A stretch of 64,000 nucleotides of DNA, from contig JAIUPD010000011.1 in the NCBI GenBank assembly GCA_020161615.1, forward strand, positions 62,001 to 126,000. Reading direction: 5' to 3'. The position numbers and the translations under genes are program-made. Numbering within the stretch: the stretch's first letter is position 1; every line of letters begins with the position of its first letter. The stretch is from Pseudomonadota bacterium (GTDB taxonomy: Bacteria > Pseudomonadota > Alphaproteobacteria > Rhodobacterales > Rhodobacteraceae). The notes beneath the pieces were generated by a model that was not told the DNA's origin, ran no database searches, and saw only the letters and a list, made by a program, of their open reading frames with translations. Positions 38,253 through 47,161 of this stretch are shown here, piece by piece.

Positions 38253-40799
38253 TTACATGCGCATGCGCGCGCCTTCGGGGTCAAAGGGCGGCTCCAGCGC
38301 GATCGTGGCCGGGCGGCGTTCGCCCATGATCTCGACCTCGAACATCCCCGCGCCGCCCTGGCTTGCCAGCGCCGCCGGCACATAGCCTTGCGCCATCGAC
38401 TTCTCGACGTAATGCGCATACCCGCCCGAGGTGACCCAACCGACCACCCGCCACGCGCCATCGCGCGAGGGATCGGGTTTCGCGACCTCCGCCCCTGCCG
38501 CATCGAAGCGTGGCGCGCCATAACCGTGGGGGGCGCCGATAGTGCCGTAATCGGTGTCGCCCACCTTGGCCCAGATCGGCTCGTCCCCCATCACATCCGC
38601 CGTGCCTGCGTCGATCACCAGCGAGACGCGGCGCAGCTTCGGCCCCTCGTCGCGCTCCTTCACCGCCGCGGCGCGGCCGATGAAATCGGGCTTTTGCAGC
38701 TTGATGAACCGGTCCATGGCGCCCTCATAGGGCCCATAGATCGGCCTGAGTTCGGCAAACCAGGTCGGGAAGTTCTTTTCCAGCCGCATCGACAAAAGTG
38801 CCCGCATCCCGAAATCGACGATGCCGAACTCGGCGCCCGCCTCCTTGATCGCGGCATAGACCCGCCGCTGGGCCGCGGGTTTCATCCAGATCTCATAGCC
38901 CAGATCGCCGGAATAGGTGATCCGGTTGATCAGGCAGGGCGCGCCCGCCACGTCCATTTCCCGGAAATCCATGAAGCGGAAGGCCTCGTTCGAGACATCC
39001 GCATCGACCAGCTTCGCCAGCACCGCGCGCGATTTCGGCCCGCAGATCGACAGACCCACGAGGTCCATGTGGAAGCGGTGCACCCGGACCGATCCGTCCT
39101 TCGGCAAATGGCTTTCGAACCAGCGCATGTGGTATTTCGAGGCGCCGAGCGACCCCCAGATCAGGAACCGACCTTCCGCCGCCTTGGCGATGGTGAAATC
39201 GCCGATCAGCTTGCCGTTGTCGTTCAGCATCGGCGTCAGCACCAGCCGCCCGGTCTTGGGCATGGCGTTGGTCATCAGATGGTCGAGCCAGGCCTCGGCG
39301 CCCGGGCCGGTGACTTCGTATTTCGCGAAATTGGCGATCTCGGTGACGCCGACGCCCTCCCGCGTGGCCTTCACCTCGCGCGCCACATGTTTGAAATCGT
39401 TGGATCGGTGGAAGGAGGGGACGTCATGCGCCTCTGCCGCCGAGGGGGCGAACCACAGCGGAGTCTCCAGCCCCCAGGTGTCGCCCATCACCGCGTTCTG
39501 CGCGACCATCAGGTCGTAAAGCGGCGTGGTCTCGGCCGGGCGGGCGGCGGGCAGTTCCTCGTTCGGGAAGCGGATCGAGAAGCGGCGCGAGTAATTCTCG
39601 CGCACCTTGGCATTGGTGTAGCGCAGCGTCGCCCATTCGCCGTAGCGCGAGACATCCATGCCAAAGACGTCGTGGCCGGGATCGCCCTCGGTCATCCAGT
39701 TGGCCAGCACGAGGCCGACGCCGCCGCCCTGCGAAAAGCCCGCCATCACCGCGCAGGCCGACCAGAAATTGGTCAGCCCCGGCACCGGCCCGACCAGCGG
39801 GTTGCCATCGGGGGCGAAGGTGAAGGGGCCGTTGATGACCTGCTTGATGCCCGCCCGTTCCACCGCCGGGAAGTGGCGGAAGCCCACTTCCAGCGAGGGC
39901 GCGATGCGGTCGAGATCCGGCGCCAGCAGTTCATGGCCGAAATCCCAGGGCGTCTGCACTGGCGACCAGGGTTTGCAGGCCTTCTCGTAGGTGCCCAGCA
40001 GGATGCCCTGCCGTTCCTGCCGCGTGTAGATCTCGCCCTTGAAGTCGATGACGCCGACCAGTTCGCGGCCCGTCGACTGGTTGAACTCGATCACCTCGGG
40101 CATGGCATCGGTCAGCAGATACATATGCTCCATGGCCAGAACCGGCAGTTCCAGCCCGACCATCCGCCCAACCTCGCGCGCCCAGAGGCCGCCCGCGTTC
40201 ACCACATGCTCGCAGGTGATCGTCCCGTTCTGGGTGTGCAGCGTCCAGGTGCCGTCCGGCGCCTGGGTGATGTCCTTGACCGGATTGCGCAGCTCGATCT
40301 CCGCCCCCAGCACGCGCGCCGCCTTGGCATAGGCATGCGTGGTGCCCGAGGGGTCCAGATGCCCCTCCACCGGATCCCAGAGGGCGCCGACGAAATGACT
40401 CTCGTCCATCAGCGGGAACATCGCCTTGGCCTCGGAGGGGGTGATGAGTTCCGTCTCCATGCCCAGCGCGCGACCCCGCGCATGGGTCATGCGCAGGAAG
40501 TTCATCCGTTCCGGGCTGTCGGCCATCATCACGCCGCCGGTCAGATGCAGGCCGCAAGACTGGCCGCTGATCTTCTCCAACTCCTCATAGAGCGAGACGG
40601 TATAGGCCTGCAGCCGCGCCACGTTCGGGTCGCCGTTCAGCGTGTGAAAGCCGCCTGCCGCATGCCAGCTGGAGCCCGAGGTCAGTTCCGACCGCTCGAT
40701 CAGCAGGATGTCCTTCCAGCCAGCCCGCGCCAGGTGGAACAGGACCGAGGCCCCCACCACGCCGCCGCCGATCACCACCGCCCTGTAACTCCGCGTCAT
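38253..40799 (-). CDS. FAD-dependent oxidoreductase with GcvT domain (DMGDH-like)
   Basis: 848 residues. The N-terminal FAD domain has the dinucleotide motif GGGVVGASVLFHLARAG and the segment SGSSWHAAGGFHTLNGDPN near the start. The C-terminal half (about 430-848) is a GcvT/aminomethyltransferase-type folate domain, ending with GAPHGYGAPRFDAAG and GWVTSGGYAHYVEKSMAQGYVP. This two-domain form is that of dimethylglycine and sarcosine dehydrogenases, which oxidise N-methyl groups and pass the carbon to folate. Its start shares one base with the upstream stop (TGATG), so the operon is coupled. The exact substrate is inferred only. Confidence 0.88.
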   Translation of the reverse strand: MTRSYRAVVIGGGVVGASVLFHLARAGWKDILLIERSELTSGSSWHAAGGFHTLNGDPNVARLQAYTVSLYEELEKISGQSCGLHLTGGVMMADSPERMNFLRMTHARGRALGMETELITPSEAKAMFPLMDESHFVGALWDPVEGHLDPSGTTHAYAKAARVLGAEIELRNPVKDITQAPDGTWTLHTQNGTITCEHVVNAGGLWAREVGRMVGLELPVLAMEHMYLLTDAMPEVIEFNQSTGRELVGVIDFKGEIYTRQERQGILLGTYEKACKPWSPVQTPWDFGHELLAPDLDRIAPSLEVGFRHFPAVERAGIKQVINGPFTFAPDGNPLVGPVPGLTNFWSACAVMAGFSQGGGVGLVLANWMTEGDPGHDVFGMDVSRYGEWATLRYTNAKVRENYSRRFSIRFPNEELPAARPAETTPLYDLMVAQNAVMGDTWGLETPLWFAPSAAEAHDVPSFHRSNDFKHVAREVKATREGVGVTEIANFAKYEVTGPGAEAWLDHLMTNAMPKTGRLVLTPMLNDNGKLIGDFTIAKAAEGRFLIWGSLGASKYHMRWFESHLPKDGSVRVHRFHMDLVGLSICGPKSRAVLAKLVDADVSNEAFRFMDFREMDVAGAPCLINRITYSGDLGYEIWMKPAAQRRVYAAIKEAGAEFGIVDFGMRALLSMRLEKNFPTWFAELRPIYGPYEGAMDRFIKLQKPDFIGRAAAVKERDEGPKLRRVSLVIDAGTADVMGDEPIWAKVGDTDYGTIGAPHGYGAPRFDAAGAEVAKPDPSRDGAWRVVGWVTSGGYAHYVEKSMAQGYVPAALASQGGAGMFEVEIMGERRPATIALEPPFDPEGARMRM

Positions 40800-41554
40800 C
40801 ACTCTCTCCCTGCGGCCACCGGATGGCAGCCCATGCCTGTCAGTTGTTCTTTCAGTCTAGCGGCCAGTTCAGGCGCTGTCGCCCGGCTGGTGATATAGGG
40901 CAGGCCCGGGCGCTCGGCGGTCCAGCCGATGACCACAAGCCCCGCCGCCGCAGGCTCGACCCGCAGGGCCAGATCCCAGGACCGGCAGTCGATCGCCGCC
41001 AGATCGGCGCGCCCCTCGGCCACGGCGATGACCGACGCGCGATGCCCGCCAGTCACCACGCATTCGGCGGCCAGCGCACAGGGATCGGCGCCCAGATCGT
41101 GCTTCAAGGAGAGGTAGCCCGAGAGCGAATCGCGCCCGTTCAGCCCAAAGCGCCGCTCCGCCATCAGCCCCTCGGCCAGCGCCGGCTCCGGCCCCGTCGG
41201 CACCGCGACCGGCCCCGCCAGCCCCATCTGCGCCGCCGTCTCTGCCCGGGCGATCAGCGCCGAGCGGTAGAAGGGCCCGCGCCCGCCCAGGAAGCGCGAA
41301 TAATCGGGCTGGGCCAGGGGCCGCAGAACGTCGATCAAGCCCAGCGACAGGGGACCCCAGCAGGTTTGCGAGAAGATCAGCGCCGGGTCGCGCCAATAGG
41401 CGTCGATATTGGCCCAATCGGGGTGGGATAGCGCCTCGGGCATCGGCACGCCCCGGGCGCGGGCGCCGTCGCGGATCGCCCGCCAATCGGCCTGCGTCTC
41501 ATCGCTTGTCTCGGGCCAGTCATACATCGGCAGACTGGCATGCGGCGCAGTCAT
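40799..41554 (-). CDS. PhnD-like binding-fold protein without signal peptide
   Basis: 251 residues beginning MTAPHASLPMYDWPETSDETQ. The fold resembles PhnD/transferrin-like substrate-binding proteins (NIDAYWRDPALIFSQTCWGPLS; FGLNGRDSLSGYLSLKHDLG; GRADLAAIDCRSWDLAL). I see no signal peptide, so it is probably cytoplasmic and not a classical transporter subunit. The gene overlaps the desaturase stop by 4 bp (ATGA) and the oxidoreductase start by 1 bp, placing it firmly inside this operon. Confidence 0.75.
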   Translation of the reverse strand: MTAPHASLPMYDWPETSDETQADWRAIRDGARARGVPMPEALSHPDWANIDAYWRDPALIFSQTCWGPLSLGLIDVLRPLAQPDYSRFLGGRGPFYRSALIARAETAAQMGLAGPVAVPTGPEPALAEGLMAERRFGLNGRDSLSGYLSLKHDLGADPCALAAECVVTGGHRASVIAVAEGRADLAAIDCRSWDLALRVEPAAAGLVVIGWTAERPGLPYITSRATAPELAARLKEQLTGMGCHPVAAGRE

Positions 41555-42447
41555 GGCAGAGGCGCCTCGCGGTGCAGGACCGGATGCACGACCGGCTCCT
41601 TCGCCCAGAGCCCCCAGCGCCGCCACAGCGCCAGGTAGTTGGGGAAGACATAGCCGCCGTTCATCGCCTGCCATTCCTCGCGCCGCTCACGATAGAGGCG
41701 CGGCAGCGCGTACCAGGGGGCCGAGGGGGTCTTGTGATGCACGATATGCAGGTTGTTGTTGAGGAAGAGCCAGGCCAGCGGGCTGCGTTCGACGATGATC
41801 GTGCGCCCCTCGGGCGTCTCGTGCCACTGGTGTTCGGCGAAGGTGCGGATGGCGATCAGCGCGAGGCCCGGCCAGCAGACGGCCAGTACGTAGAGCCAGA
41901 GCGGAATGCCCATCGCCCAGACCAGCGCCAGCACCAGCGCCATCGCGGGCAGATGGATCGCCCAGGCGCGGCGGACCCCCGGCGCATCGCAGCGCAGCAG
42001 CCGCGCCTCGTCCAGCAGGAACGCGCCCGCCACCAGCCAGGGCCCCAGGACCATCCGCCCCAGCAGGGTGTTGTTCACCGCCAGCAGCCGCTTCAGCAGG
42101 CCCGGCAGGCGGTCGTATTGCCAGCGCGCCCGGTAATAGGATTCCGGGTCGTCGAAAGGATCGGTCAGCCGCTCGTCATGGTGATGCGCCAGATGCGTGG
42201 CCTTGTAGCGGCGATAGGGATAGGCCAGCGACAGCGGCAGGGTGACCAGCGCCTCGTTGATCAGGCGACGGCGGGTCGGATGGCCGTGCAGGCATTCATG
42301 CACCAGCGAGGAATGCAGCGCCGCCATCACCGCCATGAGCGTCAGCGCCAGGACCGGCAGCACGGGATACAGCGCGAAACCCGCCACGGCCCAGAGTCCG
42401 TAGCACAGGATGATCAATCCCAGGGTGGGCCATTCGAGACGCATCAT
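41551..42447 (-). CDS. Fatty-acid-desaturase-like di-iron membrane protein
   Basis: 298 residues with four or more membrane segments and three histidine boxes: HECLH at 50-54, HLAHHH at 85-90 and HIVHH at 234-238, plus AEHQWHE. These bind the di-iron site of desaturases and related hydroxylases. First gene of the desaturase-PhnD-like-oxidoreductase operon, divergent from an XRE regulator. In this context it may oxidise an N-methyl compound rather than an acyl chain; this is inference. Confidence 0.85.
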   Translation of the reverse strand: MMRLEWPTLGLIILCYGLWAVAGFALYPVLPVLALTLMAVMAALHSSLVHECLHGHPTRRRLINEALVTLPLSLAYPYRRYKATHLAHHHDERLTDPFDDPESYYRARWQYDRLPGLLKRLLAVNNTLLGRMVLGPWLVAGAFLLDEARLLRCDAPGVRRAWAIHLPAMALVLALVWAMGIPLWLYVLAVCWPGLALIAIRTFAEHQWHETPEGRTIIVERSPLAWLFLNNNLHIVHHKTPSAPWYALPRLYRERREEWQAMNGGYVFPNYLALWRRWGLWAKEPVVHPVLHREAPLP

Positions 42448-42588
42448 CTTCCCCGATCATGCCGCCATTCCCCTGCATTGTCGTTGAAAGCGGCGCCGCA
42501 GCAAGGCGCGTTTGCACGGCACGATGGTATCGGATTGACGCCTTTGCCCCCATCTGTTTACTGAAGTCAACAAGAGGGGAGCCAGAGA

Positions 42589-43425
42589 ATGGGCAAACGC
42601 GAAACCGCTTCGCTGTTCCGCATCCGGCTGCAGCAATTGCAGGCGGGATCGGGGCTCACCCAATCGGCTTTCGCCCAGGTGATCGGCATCGACCGCTCGG
42701 CGCTGTCGCAGCTGACCTCGGGCCAGAACCCGCGCCTGCCGCGGGCCGAAACGCTGATCGCCCTGGCCGCGCGGTTCAACGTTTCGGCCGACTGGCTGCT
42801 GGGCCTGACCGAGGATCGCGGGCTGACGACACAGGTCCTGAACGCCGTCGAGACCGAACAGGCGCTCGACGAGGAAAACCGCACAGCGATGGAACGCTGG
42901 CACCATGAGGCGACGGGCCAGAAGGTGCGCTACGTCCCGGCCTGGCTGCCCGACCTGATGCGGACCCCGGCGGTGATCGCCTGGCAGGCCGCCGCCAGCG
43001 AGCAGGAACGCCGCCGCCTGCAACGTCAGACCGACCGGCGGCTGCATGTCTCGCGCATGCCGGAATCGGATATCGAGTTGTGCATGCCCCTGCAATCCCT
43101 GGAGATCTTCGCCGAAGGCGCGGGCAATTGGCGCGGGCTCGCGGCCCAGGCCCGGCACGAGCAGCTGGCCCATATCGCGGCGACGGTCGAGGAACTCTAT
43201 CCCGCCTTCCGCATGTATCTTTTTGACGGCCGCAAACGCTTCGCCCCGCCGATGACCATCTTCGGCTACCAGCGCGCCGCGGTCTACACGGGCGAGACCT
43301 ATCTGCTGATCCGCGCCAAGGCGCTGATCCGCGACCTGGCGCAGGGCTTCGACGCCCATATCCGCCACGCCGCGATCCACGCCCACGAGGCCGCCGCCTA
43401 TGTCCGGTCGTTGCGCGTGAGTTGA
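42589..43425 (+). CDS. XRE-family transcriptional regulator
   Basis: 278 residues. N-terminal helix-turn-helix (RIRLQQLQAGSGLTQSAFAQVIGIDRSALSQLTSG) and a long C-terminal domain that may bind a ligand (LYPAFRMYLFDGRKRFAPPMTIFGYQRAAVYTGETYLLIR). It is divergent from the desaturase-led operon (141 bp) and upstream of mttB, so it is the likely regulator of the methylated-amine locus. Confidence 0.85.
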   Translation: MGKRETASLFRIRLQQLQAGSGLTQSAFAQVIGIDRSALSQLTSGQNPRLPRAETLIALAARFNVSADWLLGLTEDRGLTTQVLNAVETEQALDEENRTAMERWHHEATGQKVRYVPAWLPDLMRTPAVIAWQAAASEQERRRLQRQTDRRLHVSRMPESDIELCMPLQSLEIFAEGAGNWRGLAAQARHEQLAHIAATVEELYPAFRMYLFDGRKRFAPPMTIFGYQRAAVYTGETYLLIRAKALIRDLAQGFDAHIRHAAIHAHEAAAYVRSLRVS

Positions 43426-43456
43426 GCGTTAACGAGGGGGGCCGTCTGCCCCCCTC

Positions 43457-43583
43457 TTGGCCTGCGGCCAATTCACCCCCCGAGGATATTTGCAGAACGA
43501 AGAGGGGCATTAGGGCTTTCTTAACCTGCATCTTTGCGCCCCAAATATCCTGCGGGGGGTCCGGGGGGTGCAAAACCCCCCGG
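43457..43583. repeat. Composite inverted-repeat element after XRE gene
   Basis: Contains hairpin TTGGCCTGCGGCCAA (43457-43471), the 24 bp element at 43482-43505 (identical to 25293-25316), an inverted partner CAAATATCC near 43542, and a GC hairpin CCGGGGGG/CCCCCCGG (43561-43583). It fills most of the 281 bp gap before mttB and could terminate the XRE transcript. Confidence 0.65.
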
Positions 43584-43706
43584 CCTTGCCACCGGCGCGC
43601 CGCAGCGCCCTGAGCGACCGAACACCACAGCCCCGCTGACAAGACTGCGCTTGCCGGGCCCGCGGCGGCGGCTCTAGGCTCGGGCCGGATCATGGCGGAG
43701 TGCATC

Positions 43707-45266
43707 ATGGGCGACGAGAGCGCGGGGCGCAGGCGGCGGGGCGGCGGGCGCGAGGGCAATGCGCGCAGGGTGAGCGGCTTTCACCTCGAGCAGATGCCCT
43801 GGCGGATCCCGAAGAACCCCGACCGGCCGACCGAACCCATCGATCCCGAAGGGGTCCTGGCGATCCACAAGGGTGCGATGCGCATCCTGTCCGAGATCGG
43901 CATCGAGTTCCTGAACGACGAGGCTCTGGCGATCTTCCGTCAGGCCGGTTGCCGGGTCGAGGGGCAGAATGTGCGGATGGGTGAGGATTTCGTGCTGGAG
44001 ATGGTGCGCCGGGCGCCCCCCTCCTTCACCATCACCCCCCGCAATCCCGACCGTCAGGTGGTGATCGGCGACGGGCATATGGTCTTCGTCAATGTCTCCA
44101 GCCCGCCCAATTCCTGGGATCTGGTGCGCGGCAAGCGGCCCGGCGATTTCGAGACCTTCCGCGACTTCATGAAGCTGACCCAGGTCTTCAACTGCATCCA
44201 TATCGCCGGCGGCTATCCGGTGGAGCCGATCGACATCCACCCCTCGGTCCGCCATCTCGATTGCCTGTTTGAAAAGCTCACCCTCACCGACAAGGTCTGC
44301 CACGCCTATTCGCTGGGGCGTGAGCGGGTCGAGGATGTGATGGAGATGGTGCGCATCGCCGGCGGGCTCAGCCATGCCGAGTTCGACGCCAGGCCCGGGA
44401 TGTACACCAACATCAACTCCGTCAGCCCGCTGAAACACGATTTCCCAATGATCGACGGCGCGCTGAGGCTCGCGCGCCGGGGTCAGCCGGTGGTCGTGAC
44501 GCCCTTTACCCTGGCCGGGGCCATGGCGCCCGTGACCATGGCGGGCGCGGTGGCGCTGTCGATCGCCGAGGGGCTCGCCGCCGTCGCGCTTCTGCAATAC
44601 GTGGCGCCGGGTTGCCCGGTTGCCATCGGCACCTTCACCTCGAATGTGGACATGCGCACCGGGGCGCCCGCTTTCGGCACGCCCGAATACATGCGCGCGA
44701 CGCAGATCACCGGGCAGCTGGCGCGGTTTTACGGCTTGCCGCTGCGATCTTCCGGCGTCTGCACCGCCAATGTGCCGGACGGGCAGGCAATGTGGGAGAC
44801 GTCGAATTCCCTCTGGGCCGCGGTCCAGTCCGGGACCAACATGGTCTATCACGCGGCGGGCTGGCTGGAGGGCGGGCTGATCGCAAGCCCCGAAAAATTC
44901 GTCATGGATTGCGAAGTCCTACAGATGATCCAGCGCTACATGGAGCCCGAGACCTTCGCCACCGATCCCGATGCCATCGCCTTCGACGCGGTGCGCGAAG
45001 TGGGCGCGGGCGGGCATTACTTCGGCTGCGCCCATACCCAGGCGCGCTATCAGACGGCCTTCTACAACCCCATCGCCAGCGACTGGCGCAATTACGAGGC
45101 TTGGGCCCAGGACGGCGCCGTCGAAAGCCCCGAACGCGCGCATCGCATTGCCCGTGGCCTGATCGACAGTTTCGAGGCCCCGCCGATGGATCCTGCGATC
45201 CGCGAGGAACTGGCGGATTTCGTCGCCCGCCGCAAGGAAGAGGGCGGCGCGCCGACCGATTTCTGA
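43707..45266 (+). CDS. Trimethylamine methyltransferase family protein (non-pyrrolysine MttB-like)
   Basis: 519 residues from the ATG at 43707 (GGAG 6 nt upstream; an ATG at 43692 is less well placed). MttB superfamily: VLAIHKGAMRILSEIGIEFLND and GCPVAIGTFTSNVDMRTGAPAF, with a conserved C-terminus. The frame has no in-frame TAG, so it is not a pyrrolysine enzyme; known non-Pyl relatives demethylate betaines such as glycine betaine. Corrinoid protein and reductive activator are not in this window. It lies opposite the DMGDH-like operon. Confidence 0.9.
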   Translation: MGDESAGRRRRGGGREGNARRVSGFHLEQMPWRIPKNPDRPTEPIDPEGVLAIHKGAMRILSEIGIEFLNDEALAIFRQAGCRVEGQNVRMGEDFVLEMVRRAPPSFTITPRNPDRQVVIGDGHMVFVNVSSPPNSWDLVRGKRPGDFETFRDFMKLTQVFNCIHIAGGYPVEPIDIHPSVRHLDCLFEKLTLTDKVCHAYSLGRERVEDVMEMVRIAGGLSHAEFDARPGMYTNINSVSPLKHDFPMIDGALRLARRGQPVVVTPFTLAGAMAPVTMAGAVALSIAEGLAAVALLQYVAPGCPVAIGTFTSNVDMRTGAPAFGTPEYMRATQITGQLARFYGLPLRSSGVCTANVPDGQAMWETSNSLWAAVQSGTNMVYHAAGWLEGGLIASPEKFVMDCEVLQMIQRYMEPETFATDPDAIAFDAVREVGAGGHYFGCAHTQARYQTAFYNPIASDWRNYEAWAQDGAVESPERAHRIARGLIDSFEAPPMDPAIREELADFVARRKEEGGAPTDF

Positions 45267-45355
45267 CGCCTTCCCTCATCTGCGCCTGAGAAATTCTCAC
45301 GCCGCCCGGGACCGCCCCGGCGTCATGATGCGCCGATGCATCAAGGAGGAATGAC

Positions 45356-45817
45356 ATGCAGATCGGAGATGCCGTATCGGAGGACATCGCCAGCCGGGCC
45401 CGCGAGAGTTTCGCCCGCCAGGGTCTGATGGCGCATCTGGGCGCCGAGATGACCGAGATCCGCGCCGGGCTGGTTAACCTGCGGCTGCCGTTCCGGCCGG
45501 AACTGACCCAGCAGCACGGCTATTTCCACGCGGGCGGCACCTCGGCCATCGCCGACAGCGCCGGGGGCTATGCCGGGTTCACGCTGTTCCCCGGCGGCAG
45601 TTCCGTCCTGACCGTCGAGTTCAAGCTGAACCTGCTCAGCCCGGCGCAAGGCGCTTTCCTGGAGGCGACCGGTCGGGTGATCCGCCACGGGCGCACGCTG
45701 ACCATCTGCCAGCTCGATGTCTGGGGGGTCGAGGGGGCACGGCGGCGGCATGTCGCCACAGGATTGCAGAGTCTGATCTGCCTGCGGGACACGCCGGACA
45801 GCCCTGCGGCCGGTTAG
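45356..45817 (+). CDS. PaaI-type hotdog thioesterase
   Basis: 153-residue hotdog-fold acyl-CoA thioesterase: QQHGYFHAGGTSAIADSAGGYAGFTL carries the conserved His/Gly-rich active-site helix; VLTVEFKLNLLSPA and GRVIRHGRTLTICQLDVWG complete the fold. AGGAGGA precedes the ATG at 45356. It hydrolyses an unidentified acyl-CoA. Confidence 0.88.
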   Translation: MQIGDAVSEDIASRARESFARQGLMAHLGAEMTEIRAGLVNLRLPFRPELTQQHGYFHAGGTSAIADSAGGYAGFTLFPGGSSVLTVEFKLNLLSPAQGAFLEATGRVIRHGRTLTICQLDVWGVEGARRRHVATGLQSLICLRDTPDSPAAG

Positions 45818-46002
45818 AAAAGATCCTCGCGGCGCAGGGGTGGCACCGGGGTGAAGACCGGCAGGGTCTGGCGGTCGAGGCCCAGCGCCCGGAGTGTGGC
45901 ATCGTCCCGCCGATAGAAGGCACGGTAGCGGGGCGGCCGGCGGGAGGGGTGCCGCGCCCCTGCCCTGCGCGCCTCATCGCTTGCCCTGTCTTGCCGCTGC
46001 AT
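45814..46002 (-). CDS. Small protein, possibly DUF1127-like
   Basis: 62-residue basic protein beginning MQRQDRASDEARRAG. A GGAGG ribosome site lies 5 nt upstream of the ATG. The C-terminal YRAFYRRDDATLRALGLDRQ loosely resembles the L-x-D-I-G-L motif of DUF1127 proteins. Its stop overlaps the thioesterase stop by 4 bp on the other strand. Identity is uncertain. Confidence 0.45.
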   Translation of the reverse strand: MQRQDRASDEARRAGARHPSRRPPRYRAFYRRDDATLRALGLDRQTLPVFTPVPPLRREDLF

Positions 46003-46211
46003 CGCCGCCTCCGCTGTTGTCCGGGCCAGCATGCCCCGGCCCGAGGCGCGGGCGAATTTCCGATCCTTCAGCGGGCGCTGAGAAATCCTCGGGCCACCGG
46101 GGCGGGTGAAATCCTCAGTTCCGCAGGAGGATTCCTCAATTGTGCAGGACCATGCGACGCGGGCAAAACCCGGGCGACACCTCGACGCGACCGGCCAAGG
46201 AAGCCCTGCCC

Positions 46212-46589
46212 ATGACCACCCCCGACCAGCCCCCCGCTGTCCGGCGCGCCAGCCCGGCGAACCATTACCCCTGGGGCGATGGCTGCGACGGCTGGCGGCT
46301 GGTCGAGAACGGCGCGCTGTCGCTGCGCGAGGAGCGGCTGCCGCCGGGCGCGGCCGAGGCGCCGCATGTTCACCGGGTGGCGCGGCAGATCTTCTACGTG
46401 CTGGCGGGCGAGCTGAGCATCGCCGTGCCCGGCACGCTGCTGCGCGCCGGTCCCGGGGAGGCGTTGGAAATCCCGCCCGGCCTGCCCCATCTGGTCCGCA
46501 ACGCCGGGCCGCAGGATCTGCGGATCCTGCTGGTCTCGGCCCCCGATACCATCGGCGACCGGCATCCGGTGGCCGAGGCGCTGCCGTGA
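46212..46589 (+). CDS. Cupin-domain protein
   Basis: 125 residues. Cupin motifs: HVHRVARQIFYVLAGELSIAVPG (motif 1, metal ligands) and GEALEIPPGLPHLVRNAGP (motif 2). Single-domain cupins often bind a metal and a small ligand; the role is not deducible. AAGGAAG before the ATG supports the start at 46212. Convergent with the ATPase gene. Confidence 0.8.
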   Translation: MTTPDQPPAVRRASPANHYPWGDGCDGWRLVENGALSLREERLPPGAAEAPHVHRVARQIFYVLAGELSIAVPGTLLRAGPGEALEIPPGLPHLVRNAGPQDLRILLVSAPDTIGDRHPVAEALP

Positions 46590-46605
46590 CAGGCAGGCGA
46601 TCCGG

Positions 46606-47151
46606 TCAGACGGAGCGGTCGAGGAAATCCAGCACGAAATCGACCCGATCCGCGACCGGCGCCAAGGGCAGCAACAACAGGTCGTAGCCCGCCCCGGCAT
46701 AGGCCTGCTCCATCGCCTGCGCCGTGGCCACGGCCTCGTCGAAATCCTGACCGCGATCCTCGTCCTGATCGAAGATCGCGGCCCAGGGCGGGGCCAGCAG
46801 CACCGTCGGATGATAGCGGAAGACCTGCGCCGCGCGGTGAACATGGGCGGGGACAGCCCCCTGGTAAAGGCTCAGATAGCCGATCACATCGGGAATGCCG
46901 CGGTCGAAGAACACCGGTCCCTCGACCTCCTGCGCCGCGTGCCAGGACCGCATTTCCCAGCCCAGCATCAGTTCCGCAAAAAGCCGCCGGTCCTGCCCGT
47001 GCCAGCCCGGTCCCCCGATGCGGATCTGGTCGCGGATAAGGGCCCGCCCGGCCTCGGGCATGGTCGCGAGCCCCGCCTCGGCCAGCGCCGCCAGAAGCGT
47101 CGTCTTGCCGGAACCGGGTCCGCCGGTGAGAACGAAAAGCCCTTGGGTCAT
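46606..47151 (-). CDS. P-loop ATPase/kinase-like protein
   Basis: 181-residue P-loop protein: MTQGLFVLTGGPGSGKTTLLAAL holds the Walker A site; FFDRGIPDVIGY and YHPTVLLAPPW are further conserved segments. It resembles small AAA/ATP-binding phosphotransfer proteins annotated as AAA_28. Its ATG is 10 bp downstream of the hydrolase stop, so the two are likely co-transcribed. Substrate unknown. Confidence 0.8.
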   Translation of the reverse strand: MTQGLFVLTGGPGSGKTTLLAALAEAGLATMPEAGRALIRDQIRIGGPGWHGQDRRLFAELMLGWEMRSWHAAQEVEGPVFFDRGIPDVIGYLSLYQGAVPAHVHRAAQVFRYHPTVLLAPPWAAIFDQDEDRGQDFDEAVATAQAMEQAYAGAGYDLLLLPLAPVADRVDFVLDFLDRSV

Positions 47152-47161
47152 GGGGTTCCTG

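Noticed and set aside
43707-45266. Pyrrolysine-containing methyltransferase
   Set aside because: The frame has no in-frame TAG between start and stop.
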